A stretch of 64,000 bases of DNA from Capronia americana (taxonomy: Eukaryota; Ascomycota; Eurotiomycetes; Chaetothyriales; Herpotrichiellaceae). The notes beneath the pieces were generated by a model that searched no databases, was not told where the DNA came from, and saw only the letters and a program-made list of their open reading frames with translations. Made by a program: the position numbers and the translations under genes. Position 1 is the first letter of the stretch. Each line of letters starts with the position of its first letter. The DNA lies in contig JADWQD010000005.1 of the NCBI GenBank assembly GCA_016110215.1, positions 1,426,001 to 1,490,000 on the forward strand. Reading direction: 5' to 3'. Positions 22,500-35,515 of this stretch are shown one piece after another.

Positions 22500-24794
22500 T
22501 CATTCACCCTCAGAATCAGAGTTCAGCGCCACTGCCACTTTCACTCTATCCTTGTCCCACTCTTTCACCAGTCTGCCAGTCCTTGCTCGGATAGCGCCCA
22601 CCCTCCCTTTCGTCCGACCACCTCTCTTTTCAAAGTCTTCCATACCTAACCTTGCATCATTGAGATCGTTCTCGAAGTCTTTCCAGAAGTTGTCAATCAC
22701 GCCTGCATCATCCATGCTGTCCACGATGGTTTCGGCTTCTTTTTCGCGCTTCTTCTTGTTCATTTTCTCGCGAGCCACGATTGCCTCAGCAGACAACACA
22801 CCTTGGGATTCCAGATAAGCCATAAGGGAGTCGTTCAGGTGATATTTCCAATGCGTTAGTTTATGACCCATCTCGGCGTTGGCAGCGCAGAAGCGACCGA
22901 GGAAGAACCGTGTGTTTGACGAGGCGATCATGTGGCCCGCTTCGTCGTAGGTGACGGTATTGTTGTCATCCCGCTCCTCATCTTCTTCATCATCGGAGTT
23001 GTCGACAGGCTCCAATGTCTTCTTGTAGTAGGGCTCGCCACTGAAGACAAATTCGTATCGAGCTGGGTTATTCGTCCGATTGCAAGCATCGCATGTGCGC
23101 ATGTGGTCTTCATCTTCGCCTGGTAGTGCTACTACCCTCATGTTTGGTCTGGCCAAGATCGTGTGCTTGAACTGGTTTCCCCACGCAGAAGAGATCAATC
23201 TACTTCCTGCTTGAGCCCGAACTTGGTCATCTACTCGAGCAAAAGCCAGGTTGTAGACAGGGTCTTCCCGGTTGAAGGCGGGCGCAATTTTATTCTTCAC
23301 CATCCACTCAATGATGTGGATGAACAATTCCTTTGGCTTCTTGGAAGCAAAAGAGGTGAACTGGAGAGGAATATCCTGATGCGGTCGACCATGCCTGCCT
23401 TCAGTATCGTCTTCGATAAAGTCGTCTTCCACCTCGACGTGCTCCACTTCTTCGTCGTTCGCTTCGAGGTCTGTGCCACTGGAGTCGAATTGCTCGTCGG
23501 AAAGATCATAATTGGGTTCGCCAATGAAGCTGATGTCAGCGGCCTCTTGATCTTCATTAATCTCTTCTTCATCTGAATCTGCAATGCGAGTGATCTTTTC
23601 CCCCGCCCGTCTTCGTTTGAGAAGGTCAAAGTGCTCTCTTGTTTTGTCTCTTTGCGTAGTAACGGGTCCGCCTCTTGTCCGACGGGCTTCGGTATGCAAA
23701 GTCTCCTGGTCAGAGTCTTGAAGATCCTGTAGATCTTCCTCAAGCTCGTCCTGCTCTTCTCGGGTCCGGGTACGTCGTTTCGCTGAAGATTTGCGCATTG
23801 ATGCCCGCCGGCGGGATTTTGCAGGTGCATGCACGCCGCTGTCCTCAATTTCATCTTCAGAAGAGACAAATTCGATCTCATGATCGCTCACGATGAAAGT
23901 ATCGCCTCTGGTCTTGCTTTTCTTTGGTGTTTTCCTTCTAGGATTCTCCTCGTCTGACGCATCCGTCAATCGGTCGTTTCTAACTACGAAAGGATCGTCT
24001 ATATCTAGTCTTGACTTTCTGCGGAGAGCAGGTCTCGTTACCATGACCACATCATCATCACTGGTCTCTGGCGATCCAATATCGGATAATTTCAGCTGTC
24101 GATCGACAGGAGAGAGGACTTGAGGAAAGACCAGTCCATCGGAAGACTGATGGCTGGTAGGGCTTGCGGCATGTGGCGACGATCTCCGCCGCAATCTACC
24201 GGACCTTCTTCTTTGTGGTGAGCTTTGAAGCTCGTCGGATCCATCCTCATTCGAGATCAAGGTAGTTGGTTTCAGCGGAGAGGACGACCCCTGATGTAAC
24301 CGCCTGGAACGCCGCGATGGCATTGATGCAGGTGTGGGAACTGCTGGGGAGGCATTGGATACTCTGCGCCTCTTCTGGGCTGGCGATACCAGTTCATCTT
24401 CATCGGAATCATTTCCCAGTTGCATGTGCGTCACACGATTGCGAGTGGGCGAGGACGGGAAAGAGGCATGTTGGGATGTTTGATTGGCATCTGAGTACAA
24501 TCAGTCTGGTGATCCCCAATGGATGGACTCTATCCTACCTTGAGTTCCGCCTTGAATCTGGGAGGAAGGGTCAGGGCTGAGTAGAGAGCCTGGGTCGGGC
24601 GACAGCCCATGGGTCGTTCGAGCTGAATCTTTCGTACTTTCATAGGTTATGCCAGTCAGTCTATCTTGAACGGAGGTGCTGTAATTTTCTCTCGCAGGGG
24701 ATGATGAGGGAAGGGGCGAGAACTGGAGCCTCATCTGCTTCTTTTGTTCACCGAATGGCCGTTTGGGGGCCTTCAATCTCGAAGGGCGTGCCAT
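22500..24794 (-). CDS. DUF4211 domain-containing nuclear-type protein
   Basis: Two exons: 24794-24539 and 24490-22500, with a 48-nt intron; 748 residues. The start at 24794 gives MARPSRLKAPKRPFGEQK, a basic opening also seen in this fungal family. Residues about 20-430 are Ser/Arg/Asp/Glu-rich with several KKRRR/RRSGRLRRR clusters that look like nuclear localisation signals. The DUF4211 region lies at about 455-590: FTSFASKKPKELFIHIIEWMV, then NREDPVYNLAFARVDDQV, then a CDAC pair with HTILARPNM nearby. A charged C-terminal stretch follows. Function is unknown. The acidic/basic composition and a possible metal site near CDAC suggest a chromatin or nucleic-acid role, but that is inference. It is divergent from the HAM1-like gene. 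Confidence 0.85.
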
Positions 24795-26304
24795 AACGCA
24801 AGATAGCAAAGATGCTAATTATCCTACCATCAAGACGAGAATCTCGGTAGATGTAATCGGATCAAGCTCTTGAAATCAGGCCAGTGGAGAGTGACTGGAC
24901 GTGCCTGCGCAGTCGTCCGAGGCTGAAACAAAGGCGGGGAGAAAGCGCGTTCAGGCTGACTCACGTCCTCACGTGATAGTTAGGCTAGGTAAGCATGGCG
25001 GCGCCCTGACGCGACGTTTGCGGGCTCGCATCTGAGTGGTGGGAAATTATTCCTTTCGAGCCTTGCGATTCTGCCAACGTCAAACGTCATCTGGTGGAGC
25101 GCGACGGAGGATTTTCCAGTCTTTCGATCTGCTGTGGAGCCTCCCTGTCCTGATCGTGATGAACCTTGGTCTGAGGCAGGCGATGACGAACACGCTTCAC
25201 GATTCACGCCAGGAAATTTTCTTTGGCCACTAGTAGCGAGCACCATCTGGCTTGACAGTCAAGCCCGTGATGAAAGTGGCTTGACCTCAGAGACGAGGCC
25301 TGCCAACACTCCCAGTGAGGTGGTAGTACTTGGTACTTGTTGGGTGGTGACACCCCAGGTGGTTCGATGACTTTCGCTCTTATTCTTTGCTGAAGACGAC
25401 ATCATCGTACTCGTGTGAGGTACAACTACAAGCTCACGTGAAGCTACAGGTTTCAATGCTCAGCTTCGTGGCTGAGGCCCAGCAGCAGAATATCAAAACG
25501 CAACCCAGGGGGTATATGGGCTCTCGACCCTCGCTTGTTTGGGTTCCCAATGTGGAATTCTCTCTCGCTTAGTCTGCCCGCAACGGAGGGACGATACAGG
25601 GATCGGGACTCGTAGACTTGCAAACAGGCTTATCGACGCTCGAGACGCGAAAACAATGCTCAAGGAATGTAGTACGAGTACCCAGTACGAGCACGAGGAC
25701 GGTAAGAAAGCAGATGCTGGATGATGCTAGAGCAATTAGACTTCGATTCCGTAGCTGTGGTGATGTCACGTTTAGCTTTGTTTCTCCTCCGCGTTCAAGT
25801 TTTGGAAGCGATCTCCACCTCAATTCCAGCAAGATGATGCTCAGCGTGTCTCTTTCAGCCTGTGTCGACATCGCGCTTGTCTTGTTCGACGGAGGCAAGC
25901 CACAGTCCTTGCCGATCTCTCGTCGATTTCAGCGAGTTCGTGGTTAGATCGTTCCCAAACTTGGAACAAACAGCACTGTGTGCGCGTGCTTCTGTGACGC
26001 CCTGTGCCACCGCTTTCCCAGTGAGGTGCCAGTGAGGTAATGCAACACGGGCCTCGTCCACCTTTCATTCATGACTACATCACCTCTCTTCTTTTCCGTC
26101 CCATTCTTCGGTCTTTCATATTATTCTCACAACAACCCCGTCATCACAACTTGCTCACCACGAATCCACCTTCCCACAAATTCCCCGACTGCCTCAAGTA
26201 CCTCAGTACTCGTACTGTGACTGCACCAGTTTCGCGGTTTCTTTTTTCATTTACTATTGCTGTGATACCCATTTCGCATAGTTTTCTCTCGATCAACGTT
26301 CACC
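24795..26304. promoter_or_regulatory. 1.5 kb divergent promoter region
   Basis: Lies between the DUF4211 gene and the HAM1-like gene. The last 260 bases before 26305 are C/T-rich with runs of CAACAACC and TTTTC, a probable transcribed leader. No gene recognised. Confidence 0.5.
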
Positions 26305-29033
26305 ATGGCGACGGTCAATCGTCCTACCGACAACGCCATCAAGGAGAAGGACATCAATAACAAGCTTCAGCTCTACGGCATCTTCCAAGCCTTCTCCAAC
26401 GGCAAGGTCCCTTCGAACAAGCAGATTGATGTTGCCTTGAACAGCGCACTCGGCTCCAAATTCCTCTCCTCACCATCATCAAAGCTCTCAAGCGAGGGAC
26501 GCGAGCTCGTTGCCGACTTGAAGGAGGTTATTCGCCAAGCCCAGCATCTTCTCTTGTCGAAGAATGAGGGAAACCTCCTTCAAGAGTTCATCTGGGATAC
26601 TCAGAATCTTGATGGCAGTAACACCAGCCTTCCCAAGGCCCCCACTGATAAAGACACTGCCCGGCAACACGGCGACCAAGCTCTCGACGGCCTCAAGACT
26701 CTCGGCAGACTTGTCCTCTCCAATGGGCAGTTCCGCAAACTCCTCAGCGATGCTGTGGTTCTGATGCGCGATGTTGCTGGTGACGCGGCTCAGAATGTCG
26801 CCGGCAAAGTCAACCCTCCTGAGGACCGGCTGAATCAAATCGACGACCCTGCCGAAGACAATACTTGGCATGATGTTCCCGACCTGTCACGGGAAAACAT
26901 CAGAAATCAGGCACGCGACACATTCAACAAGAACGCACCTGTCAGCCGCGAAGACGTGAAAGATGCTGCCAACCAAGGCACAGATACCGCCCAGCAACAC
27001 CCAAGTCAGGATAACCGTGAAGCTGGTCTTTCCGGTCTGCAGAACGCAGCCGATACCCTGCGGTCTCGTGCAGACCAAAATATTCCTGATGAGCGTAAGG
27101 AGGACGCAAAGAAAGCCAAGAACGCCACGGTTCAACATACCAAGAATTACGCCAACAAGAAATTCCCGCAAGAGCGCCGCGACCAGACGATCTGGCGTCT
27201 CAAGAAGATGATCGTCGAGATCCAAGGTCATTCAGATTGTACGTCGTCTTCTTTTGGATTTGAATGAATTTGACGCTAACACCTTACCTAGACCGCGAAG
27301 CCATCGATACCCTGCTCTCTCTGGCGGAAGAGTACGGCGGTCATGCCAACAACCTGACCTCGCAATCTGCTGGAACTGTTAAAGGTGCTCATGGAGATGA
27401 TCGTTTGCAAAGCGCAGAAGCTAATTTGAAGGTTCGTACAGCTGCAATCCGCGATAATAAGAATGCGCTGACCAAGTTCAAGACCCTCATTGAACGCTTC
27501 GCCAACTACACCAGCACCGATGACTTCTTCGATGCATTGAATGCCATCTACCGCGATGCCGATCGTGATCCAGAACTCAAGGACTGGTTCAAGGCTGTCG
27601 ACCGATATGTTCGCAAATGCCTTCAGGAGCAGGGCTACATTCTCCAAGACGAGGCGACTGATGAATACAACCGTCTGCACGATCACGGCCGTTTCCTCCT
27701 CCGTGACCGCTATCGTGATCACACCGACCGGATTCTGGATGAGATCAAATTCCTCGCTGATCAATTCGACCAAGATCCGCAGAACAAAGCCTTTGGAGAC
27801 GCTGTGCAGAAGCTTTTCTTGGACCTCGGAAATGACGAGAATGGCAAAGCCACCTTCAAGCCTCATTTGATCAAGGACATTACAGAGGTGATTATCCCAG
27901 GAATCTTCGAGAACACTCGCTATATACCGATTCCTAGAATCGAGGTCTCGGACCCCATGATCGATGCCGTCGTGGAAAATCTCGTCATTGAAAGTGACAA
28001 CTTGTTCCCCAATGTGCTTGAGTTTGGCAGCGACAATTACTTCCGCATGGGGCGCAAGGGAGTTACCAACAAGAGAGAAAACAAGGTCACCATTGCAGGC
28101 TCTGGAGTTCAGATGGACCTTCGAGACGTTGCCTACTACATCAAGAAGAAGCAGGGTTTCCCATCAATCACTGACAAAGGTGTCATGGACATCTTCCTCG
28201 GAGGGGAGGGTTTCAGCTTCAAACTCTCTGCTCGAAATGCCACTGCAAACGACCGCACCCACTTTGTCTCTGTGGACAAGGTGGACGTTACCATTAAGAA
28301 TTTGAGCGTGAAGGTCAAGCAGTCCAACCACAAGTTGTTGTTTGCCATCGCAAAGCCATTGTTGCTCAAGGTAATGAAGCCGGTCATCCAGAAGGTCCTC
28401 GAAAAAGAGATCAAAGATGCCTTCACCAAAGCCGACGCCTTTGCTTACACCGTGCACCAAGACGTGGAACGTGCTAAGCAAGCGACCAAGGATGATCCCG
28501 AGAATGCTCCGAATGTGTGGCAATCTTACTTCAATTCTTACCAGAAGATGTTGACCGAAAAGAAGGAGAAGGCTAAGGAGAAGACTTCCAAGACCAATGT
28601 CAATGTCGCAGTCACCAAGGAGGATTCTATGTTCAAGAATATCAACCTACCAGGTGGTGTTTCGACTAAGGCCACCGAGTACAAGGAACTTGCTCGCAAG
28701 GGTGACCGATGGGAATCTCCTATCTTCAGCATTGGCAGTGCGAAGGAGTCGTCCAACCTTCCTAAGTCTGGAAAAATCACTCGAAAGCCACATGATACAG
28801 CGGATGGCAGAATTCGAGGCGGGAACCATCCCAACACTCGTGACGACTTGTCAGCTGTTTCTGGCACAACCGCTGCGAGCAACCCTATGTCCGCCGCGAA
28901 CCCCACCCATGCCACCTCTGGTTTCAGCAACCAAGTGGACCAGGCTTTCGGCAGTTCGACTGGGACCAACGGCAGTGCTAACTTGAACAAGCCCAATCCC
29001 AGTGGCACGTATTACGACGGCGTGACCCAGTAA
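26305..29033 (+). CDS. HAM1-like (DUF5923/DUF4449-type) BPI-fold protein
   Basis: Two exons, 26305-27238 and 27292-29033, with a 53-nt intron; 891 residues. The N-terminal half (KLQLYGIFQAFSNGKVPSNKQID, then GRELVADLKEVIRQAQHLL) and the later VLEFGSDNYFRMGRKG and DVAYYIKKKQGFPSITDKGVMDI match the fungal HAM1-like N- and C-terminal domains as I remember them. The second of these is related to the bactericidal-permeability-increasing/lipid-binding fold. Residues about 185-270 are an amphipathic, Asp/Asn/Gln-rich segment with LEA-like periodicity, and the last 150 residues are Ser/Thr/Asn/Gly-rich and disordered. The probable role is lipid binding or membrane contact; there is no signal peptide or transmembrane helix, so it should be cytosolic. 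The gene has a long CT-rich leader. Confidence 0.83.
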
Positions 29034-29652
29034 GGGTTACTATGGACAATGGACATGTTTTCTTGACAGTCAATTGCTAGCATTGATACCCTTTCCTTTA
29101 ACGACTTTAGTCCTGGGATGGTGTCCGGTGGGGTGGTGAAGCACATGATTATGTACTACCCGACGAGTTTCTCTTTCGTGGTAATAAAAATCTGCATCAA
29201 CAGGCTGTGTGCGCCTGTAAATGGAACCGAAATAATTAGATAGCCGACTCTAGGACTAGCACAACAGACAGCAATCTTGCATTAATGATCTCAATCATGG
29301 TCGATTATCTTCATCCTGCAATCAGTATCTGAAAGCCTCCCCAGCCTAAGGAGCCCACGATGCCCTGGCGAGGCACGAGGCTGCTGCCTTGACGAACTAG
29401 CTACGGCGGGGTGTTGAGCTGTTGAGGCGCGCGTCAAATGACGCGTTGAAAGATCAATTAAAGCACCCTCGATTCCACAGGGAACTGCGATGGCAATTCA
29501 TGCCATCAACAACACCACCGTCACCGTCCTACGCTGTTCTTCTGCTCTTCTGCTCTTTTCGATGCTTTCAGTCTTCGCGTTCTTTGGTAATCTTTTCCAT
29601 ATGCCACTTCCGGATGCAGGAATTGGCAGCTTGATTCCTGAACCGCTCGGCC
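29034..29652. other. Intergenic region, no supported gene
   Basis: Spacer between two co-directional genes; only short open frames. Confidence 0.5.
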
Positions 29653-31743
29653 ATGCCCATCGTCAAACCCAAGGCACCTGAATACCCCAGACCAGTCTCG
29701 CCAATTTGTGCCGACGAAGTTCCTATATGCAAGGACACAATCGTCTATCATGATCAGAACGGTGGCGTCGAAGAAGGCGAGAAGGAGAGAGCGGCGAAGC
29801 GTCGACGGATCGAGGCGTACGCCACAGCCCACCTGCGCGGACAGCCTGCGTTCATTCTCAGTGCTGGACTGAGGGGTCCATTTGGCGATGGATGGCAGAA
29901 TCCCTGGGCGAAACAGAAGCGCACCGATATCACCAAGACTAAAACAAGTCAACAGATACCTGGGCAGCACATCAAGCCTACCAATCCGACTGCTCAGACT
30001 CCACCAATATCGTCAAAGAAGCAACAGGGGCAGGCGGCTGCAGAACTACACACACTCTTCACAAGGCAAAAGGAGGACCATTTCGCAGATGACCAAGGTC
30101 CAATGCTGAGCAGTACACGAAAGCGAAGGACGCTAGAGACATCTTTCTCTGGTGATATACTCGCATCAAGGGATCCTAGGACCAAGGGCTGGTTGAAGAC
30201 AAGTCAGGCATACAAGACACCAGAGCACACACGTCCTGAACCTTCTCCGCCGTCACCAAGCGAGAGAGGGATGAAAACATGGGAGCCTTCTCGGCTTGTT
30301 TCAGGTACCTCCGATCGAGACGATGCAGCTATCGCAAGCTCCAATCGCGGTGACCTCAGGCGTCCCCGTATATCGTCACCCAAACCGTCCGAACAGCTCA
30401 TGATTAGCTGCTCGTCCCCTGTGAAGTCGCGAACTGTGCCAGCTGACGAGGAACCAAGTGATTGCCACGGCTCCTCTGCGAAACCCAGGTTTCATCAAAC
30501 GCCGCTCCGGAAACGTGACAGCAACGCACAACCAGCCTGGACAGACGAATCTAGAGCGGAATACGCAATCTTGCAATCAAAGCGAACAACAGCTCAGCTT
30601 ACTGCTGCTGTCATGGATCCAGGCTCGGGTCCTCCTAAGCCAGCCGATGCGCAGAGCCCCAAACTCGAGCTCCCGTCATCTAAAGCACTGGAAACGATGC
30701 ACGTTAATCGTATAGCAGAGGTTCGTCCAGGTTTCAACCATCCCCCGACGCCACCGAACGCTCGGAAGGAGAGTCCTTTGAAAGGGGCAACAGACATCCA
30801 CTCGGCCTCGAGCGATGCCTCAGCTTCTCTTAAGACCGCGCAAGAGGGGCCTTCATCAAGCCACCAAGATACTGGGCCTCCGTCGCTGGAGAAGGAAACG
30901 ACAGGGTCAAGTGCGACAGCTGAACTTCCGTCAGCTCAGCTGCCCGAAGCCCTAATCTCACCGTCGCTTATTTCCAACATCTCAAGTCACGTTTCAATGC
31001 TTCGCGACGGCCCTCATGAGGGTTCGACGGCGCCTGGTGCAGTAGAGGATCATGACAGAGCAGCAGATCTAGAGTGTCCCTTTGACGATGCTGTGCATTT
31101 TGATACACCTAATGCGGCGACACATGATCTGCAACCTCCGAGAAAGTTACAAGCTGGATATGAAGGCCCTACCATTGAAGCCGCACAGGAGAATACCAAA
31201 GGCACTGTGAATTCTATTCGGGTATTAGACACTGCAACGTCCACGGGTAAACTCTTGCAAGCGGTACCTGGTGGTGGCCAGACAGCAACCTCTTCTGTTG
31301 GCATGAAGAAGGCAGGTGCATTGAAAAGCAGGAAGCGACAGCCCTTTGCAAACGAAGAGAAGTCATCCGGATCTATCAAGTCGGCTCTGAGAGTTGCCAA
31401 AGCTGCCCCGAATCTGGAAGATATGGTTGTTTACAAAATAGCAGACGGGTACGGCGACGACCTGCGACTGGACGAGAACGAAGTAGACAAAGCGCTTCCG
31501 CGGGGTGAAACGTCCTCAAGGGTGACCGGAGCATCGGTGCCGAGGAGCATTCTTAAAGCTTCACTGCAACACTCGACAGGCGTATCTGCCTCCAGTTCAT
31601 CATCGACAAAGCAAGATGCACAAAGACAGCGAATGCTCAATCTGATCGAGAACGACAACTTTGATTTGGATGGTGCGATAGATGATCTGGGATCATTTTT
31701 AGACACATGGGATGCAGAGAAGCATGAAGCGGGAGTTTCTTGA
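29653..31743 (+). CDS. Uncharacterised disordered basic protein
   Basis: Single exon, 696 residues, with no enzyme motif. MPIVKPKAPEYPRP starts the protein. An ERAAKRRRIEAYATAHLRGQ block at about 43-62 contains a classical nuclear localisation signal and is followed by GPFGDGWQNPWAKQKR. The middle (100-560) is low-complexity, rich in Ser, Pro and Thr. The C-terminus has an SRKRQPFANEEK segment and ends in a probable helix, GAIDDLGSFLDTWDAEKHEA. The conserved-looking N- and C-terminal blocks around a variable middle are like a fungal family often auto-named 'protamine P1', a name I would not trust. A nuclear role is likely from composition only. Confidence 0.65.
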   Translation: MPIVKPKAPEYPRPVSPICADEVPICKDTIVYHDQNGGVEEGEKERAAKRRRIEAYATAHLRGQPAFILSAGLRGPFGDGWQNPWAKQKRTDITKTKTSQQIPGQHIKPTNPTAQTPPISSKKQQGQAAAELHTLFTRQKEDHFADDQGPMLSSTRKRRTLETSFSGDILASRDPRTKGWLKTSQAYKTPEHTRPEPSPPSPSERGMKTWEPSRLVSGTSDRDDAAIASSNRGDLRRPRISSPKPSEQLMISCSSPVKSRTVPADEEPSDCHGSSAKPRFHQTPLRKRDSNAQPAWTDESRAEYAILQSKRTTAQLTAAVMDPGSGPPKPADAQSPKLELPSSKALETMHVNRIAEVRPGFNHPPTPPNARKESPLKGATDIHSASSDASASLKTAQEGPSSSHQDTGPPSLEKETTGSSATAELPSAQLPEALISPSLISNISSHVSMLRDGPHEGSTAPGAVEDHDRAADLECPFDDAVHFDTPNAATHDLQPPRKLQAGYEGPTIEAAQENTKGTVNSIRVLDTATSTGKLLQAVPGGGQTATSSVGMKKAGALKSRKRQPFANEEKSSGSIKSALRVAKAAPNLEDMVVYKIADGYGDDLRLDENEVDKALPRGETSSRVTGASVPRSILKASLQHSTGVSASSSSSTKQDAQRQRMLNLIENDNFDLDGAIDDLGSFLDTWDAEKHEAGVS

Positions 31744-32326
31744 GGGCAGGTCTTTTGTATCTTTCCAGCCGCTTATCGTAGGATTGGAAACTGGTCGTAG
31801 TGGCGCTGTACATAGGAGTGTACGCAGGACTCTACAGATTTTGATGAATAGGTCGCGCTGCGAGAGTGGTCCATCAGGTCTTCATCGATGTAGAAGCCAG
31901 AGCTCGAAGTTTGTTGCCTTGGTGAAGTACACGGGTGCCCGCCACATGAGCGTGAAGCACGTGGAGGTCTCGCTCTCGCCACAGACAGACTGGCCGTGCT
32001 CTATCAGTCAATCCAGAGTGTTCGCAGACGTGTAACAGAAGCCGCCAAGCAATCTGGTTGGTGACGCCACGCCATCGCGATCCCAGATCCGAAAGCCAGT
32101 CAGCCGGTTTTCGGCTCCTGGTTCGACCGAACTAGATTCCTCCCGATAACGCATCGTCAATCAACAACTTGTTTACTTCTCTGCAGTGCACGAAGTGACC
32201 GCGCTTCGACTAGGCCTCTTTTCATGATAGAGGAGGCACCGCAGAAGTGACTGGAGCCTTTCCCGCAGCCCATGCATTGAGCTTCATTCCTCACCCGCTT
32301 GCGCGGGGAGAGACACTTGGCCCGAC
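31744..32326. other. Intergenic region, no supported gene
   Basis: Spacer between two co-directional genes. No coding signal recognised. Confidence 0.5.
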
Positions 32327-35300
32327 ATGGTCTCGGTTGAATCAACAGCAGCACAGGCGGCCTCTGCATTCGCCCACGGGCAGGGACCGATCACTGCCTC
32401 ACCTTCCCTGTTGAACCTGACAGCGTTCAAGACGGCAGCAGCAGATGTGACTTCGTCGTTTACCCTCCCGTCCGCCGAACAGATCCTCCGTTTCCCGCTC
32501 CGGTTCGCCTCGCTGATTGACCGGGCAGTTCTTTTCATATGGCACCAAGTCTTCGTGGAGAGCTTGGGCATTAACATTTTCACAACAGGAGGACAGCCGC
32601 TGGCTCAGGGTGTTGCGGGTGCACAAGCCATGGCCGAAGCTGCGGCGCAACCTGCTGTCGCGCAAGCAGTGGGCGGAGCAGCTGCCGAGAGTTGGGCGGC
32701 GTTCTTTGCAGAGGCCTTTCAAGCGAGCACATTCAAGTCTTACTGGGGCATGCTGCATTATCTGACATCAAGATGGGCTTTTACGTGCTTCGCTATGGTA
32801 GGGAAGACCCTACGAGTACCCCGACTCATCGGCTGACCGTCACAGGCCCTCATCCTCAATCGCATTGGAGTGTATGGTGCTTCTCGACAACGAATCCAGC
32901 TGACCTGGACGAAGCGGCTGGCTTTGCGGATACTACCCATTCTACTCTTCACCAGCCAGATCCATTCGCTTCTCCAAGCTATTCGATGTCAAACCTCTCC
33001 AGACTACTCGCTCTACCGACATGGCGACAATAACAAATACAGCCTGTTGGACTGGTCCACCGACGGCGGTCCACTTCACACCTTTACATCGACGCTACTT
33101 TTCCAGTCCACAGATGCGGACGCCTGTGCAGCTGTGGGGATGAGTAGGCCGAGCCCAGACGTCCGGGCGCCGTCTGGGTCTTTCTCGCTTCTCTGGCCTT
33201 CATTCCTGCGCCTGAGCTTGTCTCATGTCGTGGACAGCCTATCCTGCTCGCTGCAACAGATTCCGACCATGACCGAAGTTGGCATGTCGGTCTTCGAGCA
33301 TTCACTGGCGTTCGCTGAGGCCGAGACCATGATCTCTCACACTCTCGGACTGGGCTATTTCAGCACCGTCAAGGCCTCCGGCGGCAACACCACCGCCGCG
33401 GGATTCTCAAAAGCCGACTCTCCGCCCACCATACCGGCATCGGGCACTATATTAGCTCTTGCTGATGCCACCGCCGCCCTAACAAGTCCGCACATCCTGG
33501 ATCGAGTCAATGTGCCAGTCGAAGTTCTCTTGGTTACCCTGCTATCCTGCTGCAACTCCTTGTCATCCCACGTAATCGCTGTCCTTGGGAAACAGCGTCA
33601 ATGGCGACTGGTGAATACTGCGATTTGGGGCATGGCCTTCATGGGGTCTTTCGTATGGGGCTTGCTGACTACGAGTGTCATGGTGCGGAGTGGAGAAAAT
33701 GGCGATAACCGCCCTGTTAGCAGTCTCCTGCATTTCCCGACTGTTGCAATTGTTGGTTTCCTCCCTCATATGGCTATTCTGGTCGGTGTCGCAGTTTGTC
33801 TGGCTATATACCTTGTTGCTCTCACCTTGACTGCAATATCTCTGGGAACCAACCCACACATTCCGCAACCGACTAGCCTGAAGGAACGTTTCGCCATTGC
33901 TCATGACAACCTGCAAGCAGCAGTCCAGACCCGCGGGATCAACATTCGCTGGTACGAGGACTTTTACACAGCCCTTCTTCGTGTCGGATTTGCCGCACTA
34001 ACCGCAGCGTCTGAAGCCGTCTTCCTGAATGAAGGTCGAGCAGTCGAAGTACGACAGTTCACTTGGTTGGAGGAAGATCGACTTGATGAGTTTGACTCGG
34101 CCATGCGTGAAAAGGGCCCCTTTCAAGGTGCCGGCACACTTCAAAATGGCCAGCAATTTCAGATCCTGGAAGAATACGGCTTACCACCCTCGAGTCCCGG
34201 AGGAACCGACCAAGGGGGCGTTTGGGAGTCGGGCTTTGGCAAGGAGCGGAAATTCGGCAAAAAGGAAAACGAATTGGAAGGGAAAGACTCTTTCGTCTAT
34301 CCTACCCCTCGCAATGGAGGTGTTGGGGCTGTACAGCGGACGACGCGGTTCTTCTTGCTTCTCATTTACCTTCGTGGCATTATGTTCTTGACGGCTGGAT
34401 ACATTGCATTTGGGTTTGGCGTGTTGCTGGACACCATTGGCATCACGGCGAGACCTCGCTGGCTCAGACGACTGGTTGGCCGCTCATTGAAAAAGATGAA
34501 TACCGAGCGCAATGCAACTACCACTGGGACTCTTGACTTTTGGGTCTTGACAGAAGATGGCAAGCTCACGATACCAAGCACCGACGAAGTGGATATTGAG
34601 CCGGAAATGAGGAGGCGGCTGATGACCGAGTTCTCAGGAGACCGGATTGACGAACTTCTCGACGCGAAACTGTACGACTGGTGGAAATCCGGTGGCTGGT
34701 TTGGCACTAAAGACGAGAGCGGAGAGTACCAGCCGTCGAATGCAGACGATCTTGATGATACTACGAGCGTGGTTTCAATGTCTACCGAAGCGAACAGCAG
34801 CGTCGACGAAGAAGAATGGGAATCCGAGCCTGAGGGAACGAGAACCCCGACGCAAACATCATCAGGACAAACTTGGTCATTTTCGCACATGCAGAGTCGA
34901 GAGTCAACGCCCGATCCCTTCACAGACTCACCACTCGATGCTATGACACTAGCGAGGCTTCTCAATCCGAAAGACAGAGCATCCCGCGAAGAAGCACGGA
35001 TTCTCTCATCTCACTTACTGGCCAGTGCGTCGGCTGACTCGCCTGGAATCATGACTCGCTCCCGCTATCGTCGTGAACTCGAAGCTGAGCGGGCTAGAAT
35101 TCTGCTGGCAGGGCGAACTTCAGGAGCAGGCACCAAACCCCACCATCAGGACCACGTCGGCAAAGTCCCGGCAGTCTCGTTATACAAGGAGCCAGAAACC
35201 AAAGGCCCCCGACCACTGACGTCGACCGAGGAAGCAGAAGTCCTTGAGTCCCTCATTCTCGAGCGACGAAAGAAACATGCAACCGGTCCTCCACCGCGTA

Positions 35301-35515
35301 TTTCAGATGCTGCGGAGAGCGAGGATGACTCTAGCAGACAACTGGGCCCACCCTGTGTGGTCTGCCAGGTCTCCTCGAGGACGATCATCGCCTGGCCTTG
35401 TCGCTGTCTCTGTGTCTGCGAAGATTGCCGTGTCAGCCTGGCGCTCAACAACTTTGGAAATTGTGTGACCTGTCGGAGAGCTGTACAGGGATTCGTGAGA
35501 CTTTATGTGCCGTGA
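32327..35515 (+). CDS. Multi-spanning RING-finger protein, Asi-like ubiquitin ligase
   Basis: Two exons, 32327-32797 and 32846-35515, joined by a 48-nt intron in phase 0; 1046 residues. The N-terminal part (about 1-560) has several hydrophobic helices, including TSRWAFTCFAMALILNRIGV across the splice, WGMAFMGSFVWGLLTTSVMV, VAIVGFLPHMAILVGVAVCL and FLLLIYLRGIMFLTAGYIAF. A long acidic, Ser-rich cytosolic or nucleoplasmic segment follows. The extreme C-terminus is a RING-type cysteine set, CVVC ... PCRCLCVCEDCR ... CVTCRR, then GFVRLYVP. C-terminal RINGs behind a polytopic domain are the layout of yeast Asi1/Asi3, ligases of inner nuclear membrane-associated degradation, and fungal orthologues are commonly labelled Asi3-like. 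Location and substrates here are inferred only. Confidence 0.77.

Noticed and set aside
32399..32758. Minus-strand frame over the first RING-gene exon
   Set aside because: Antisense shadow.
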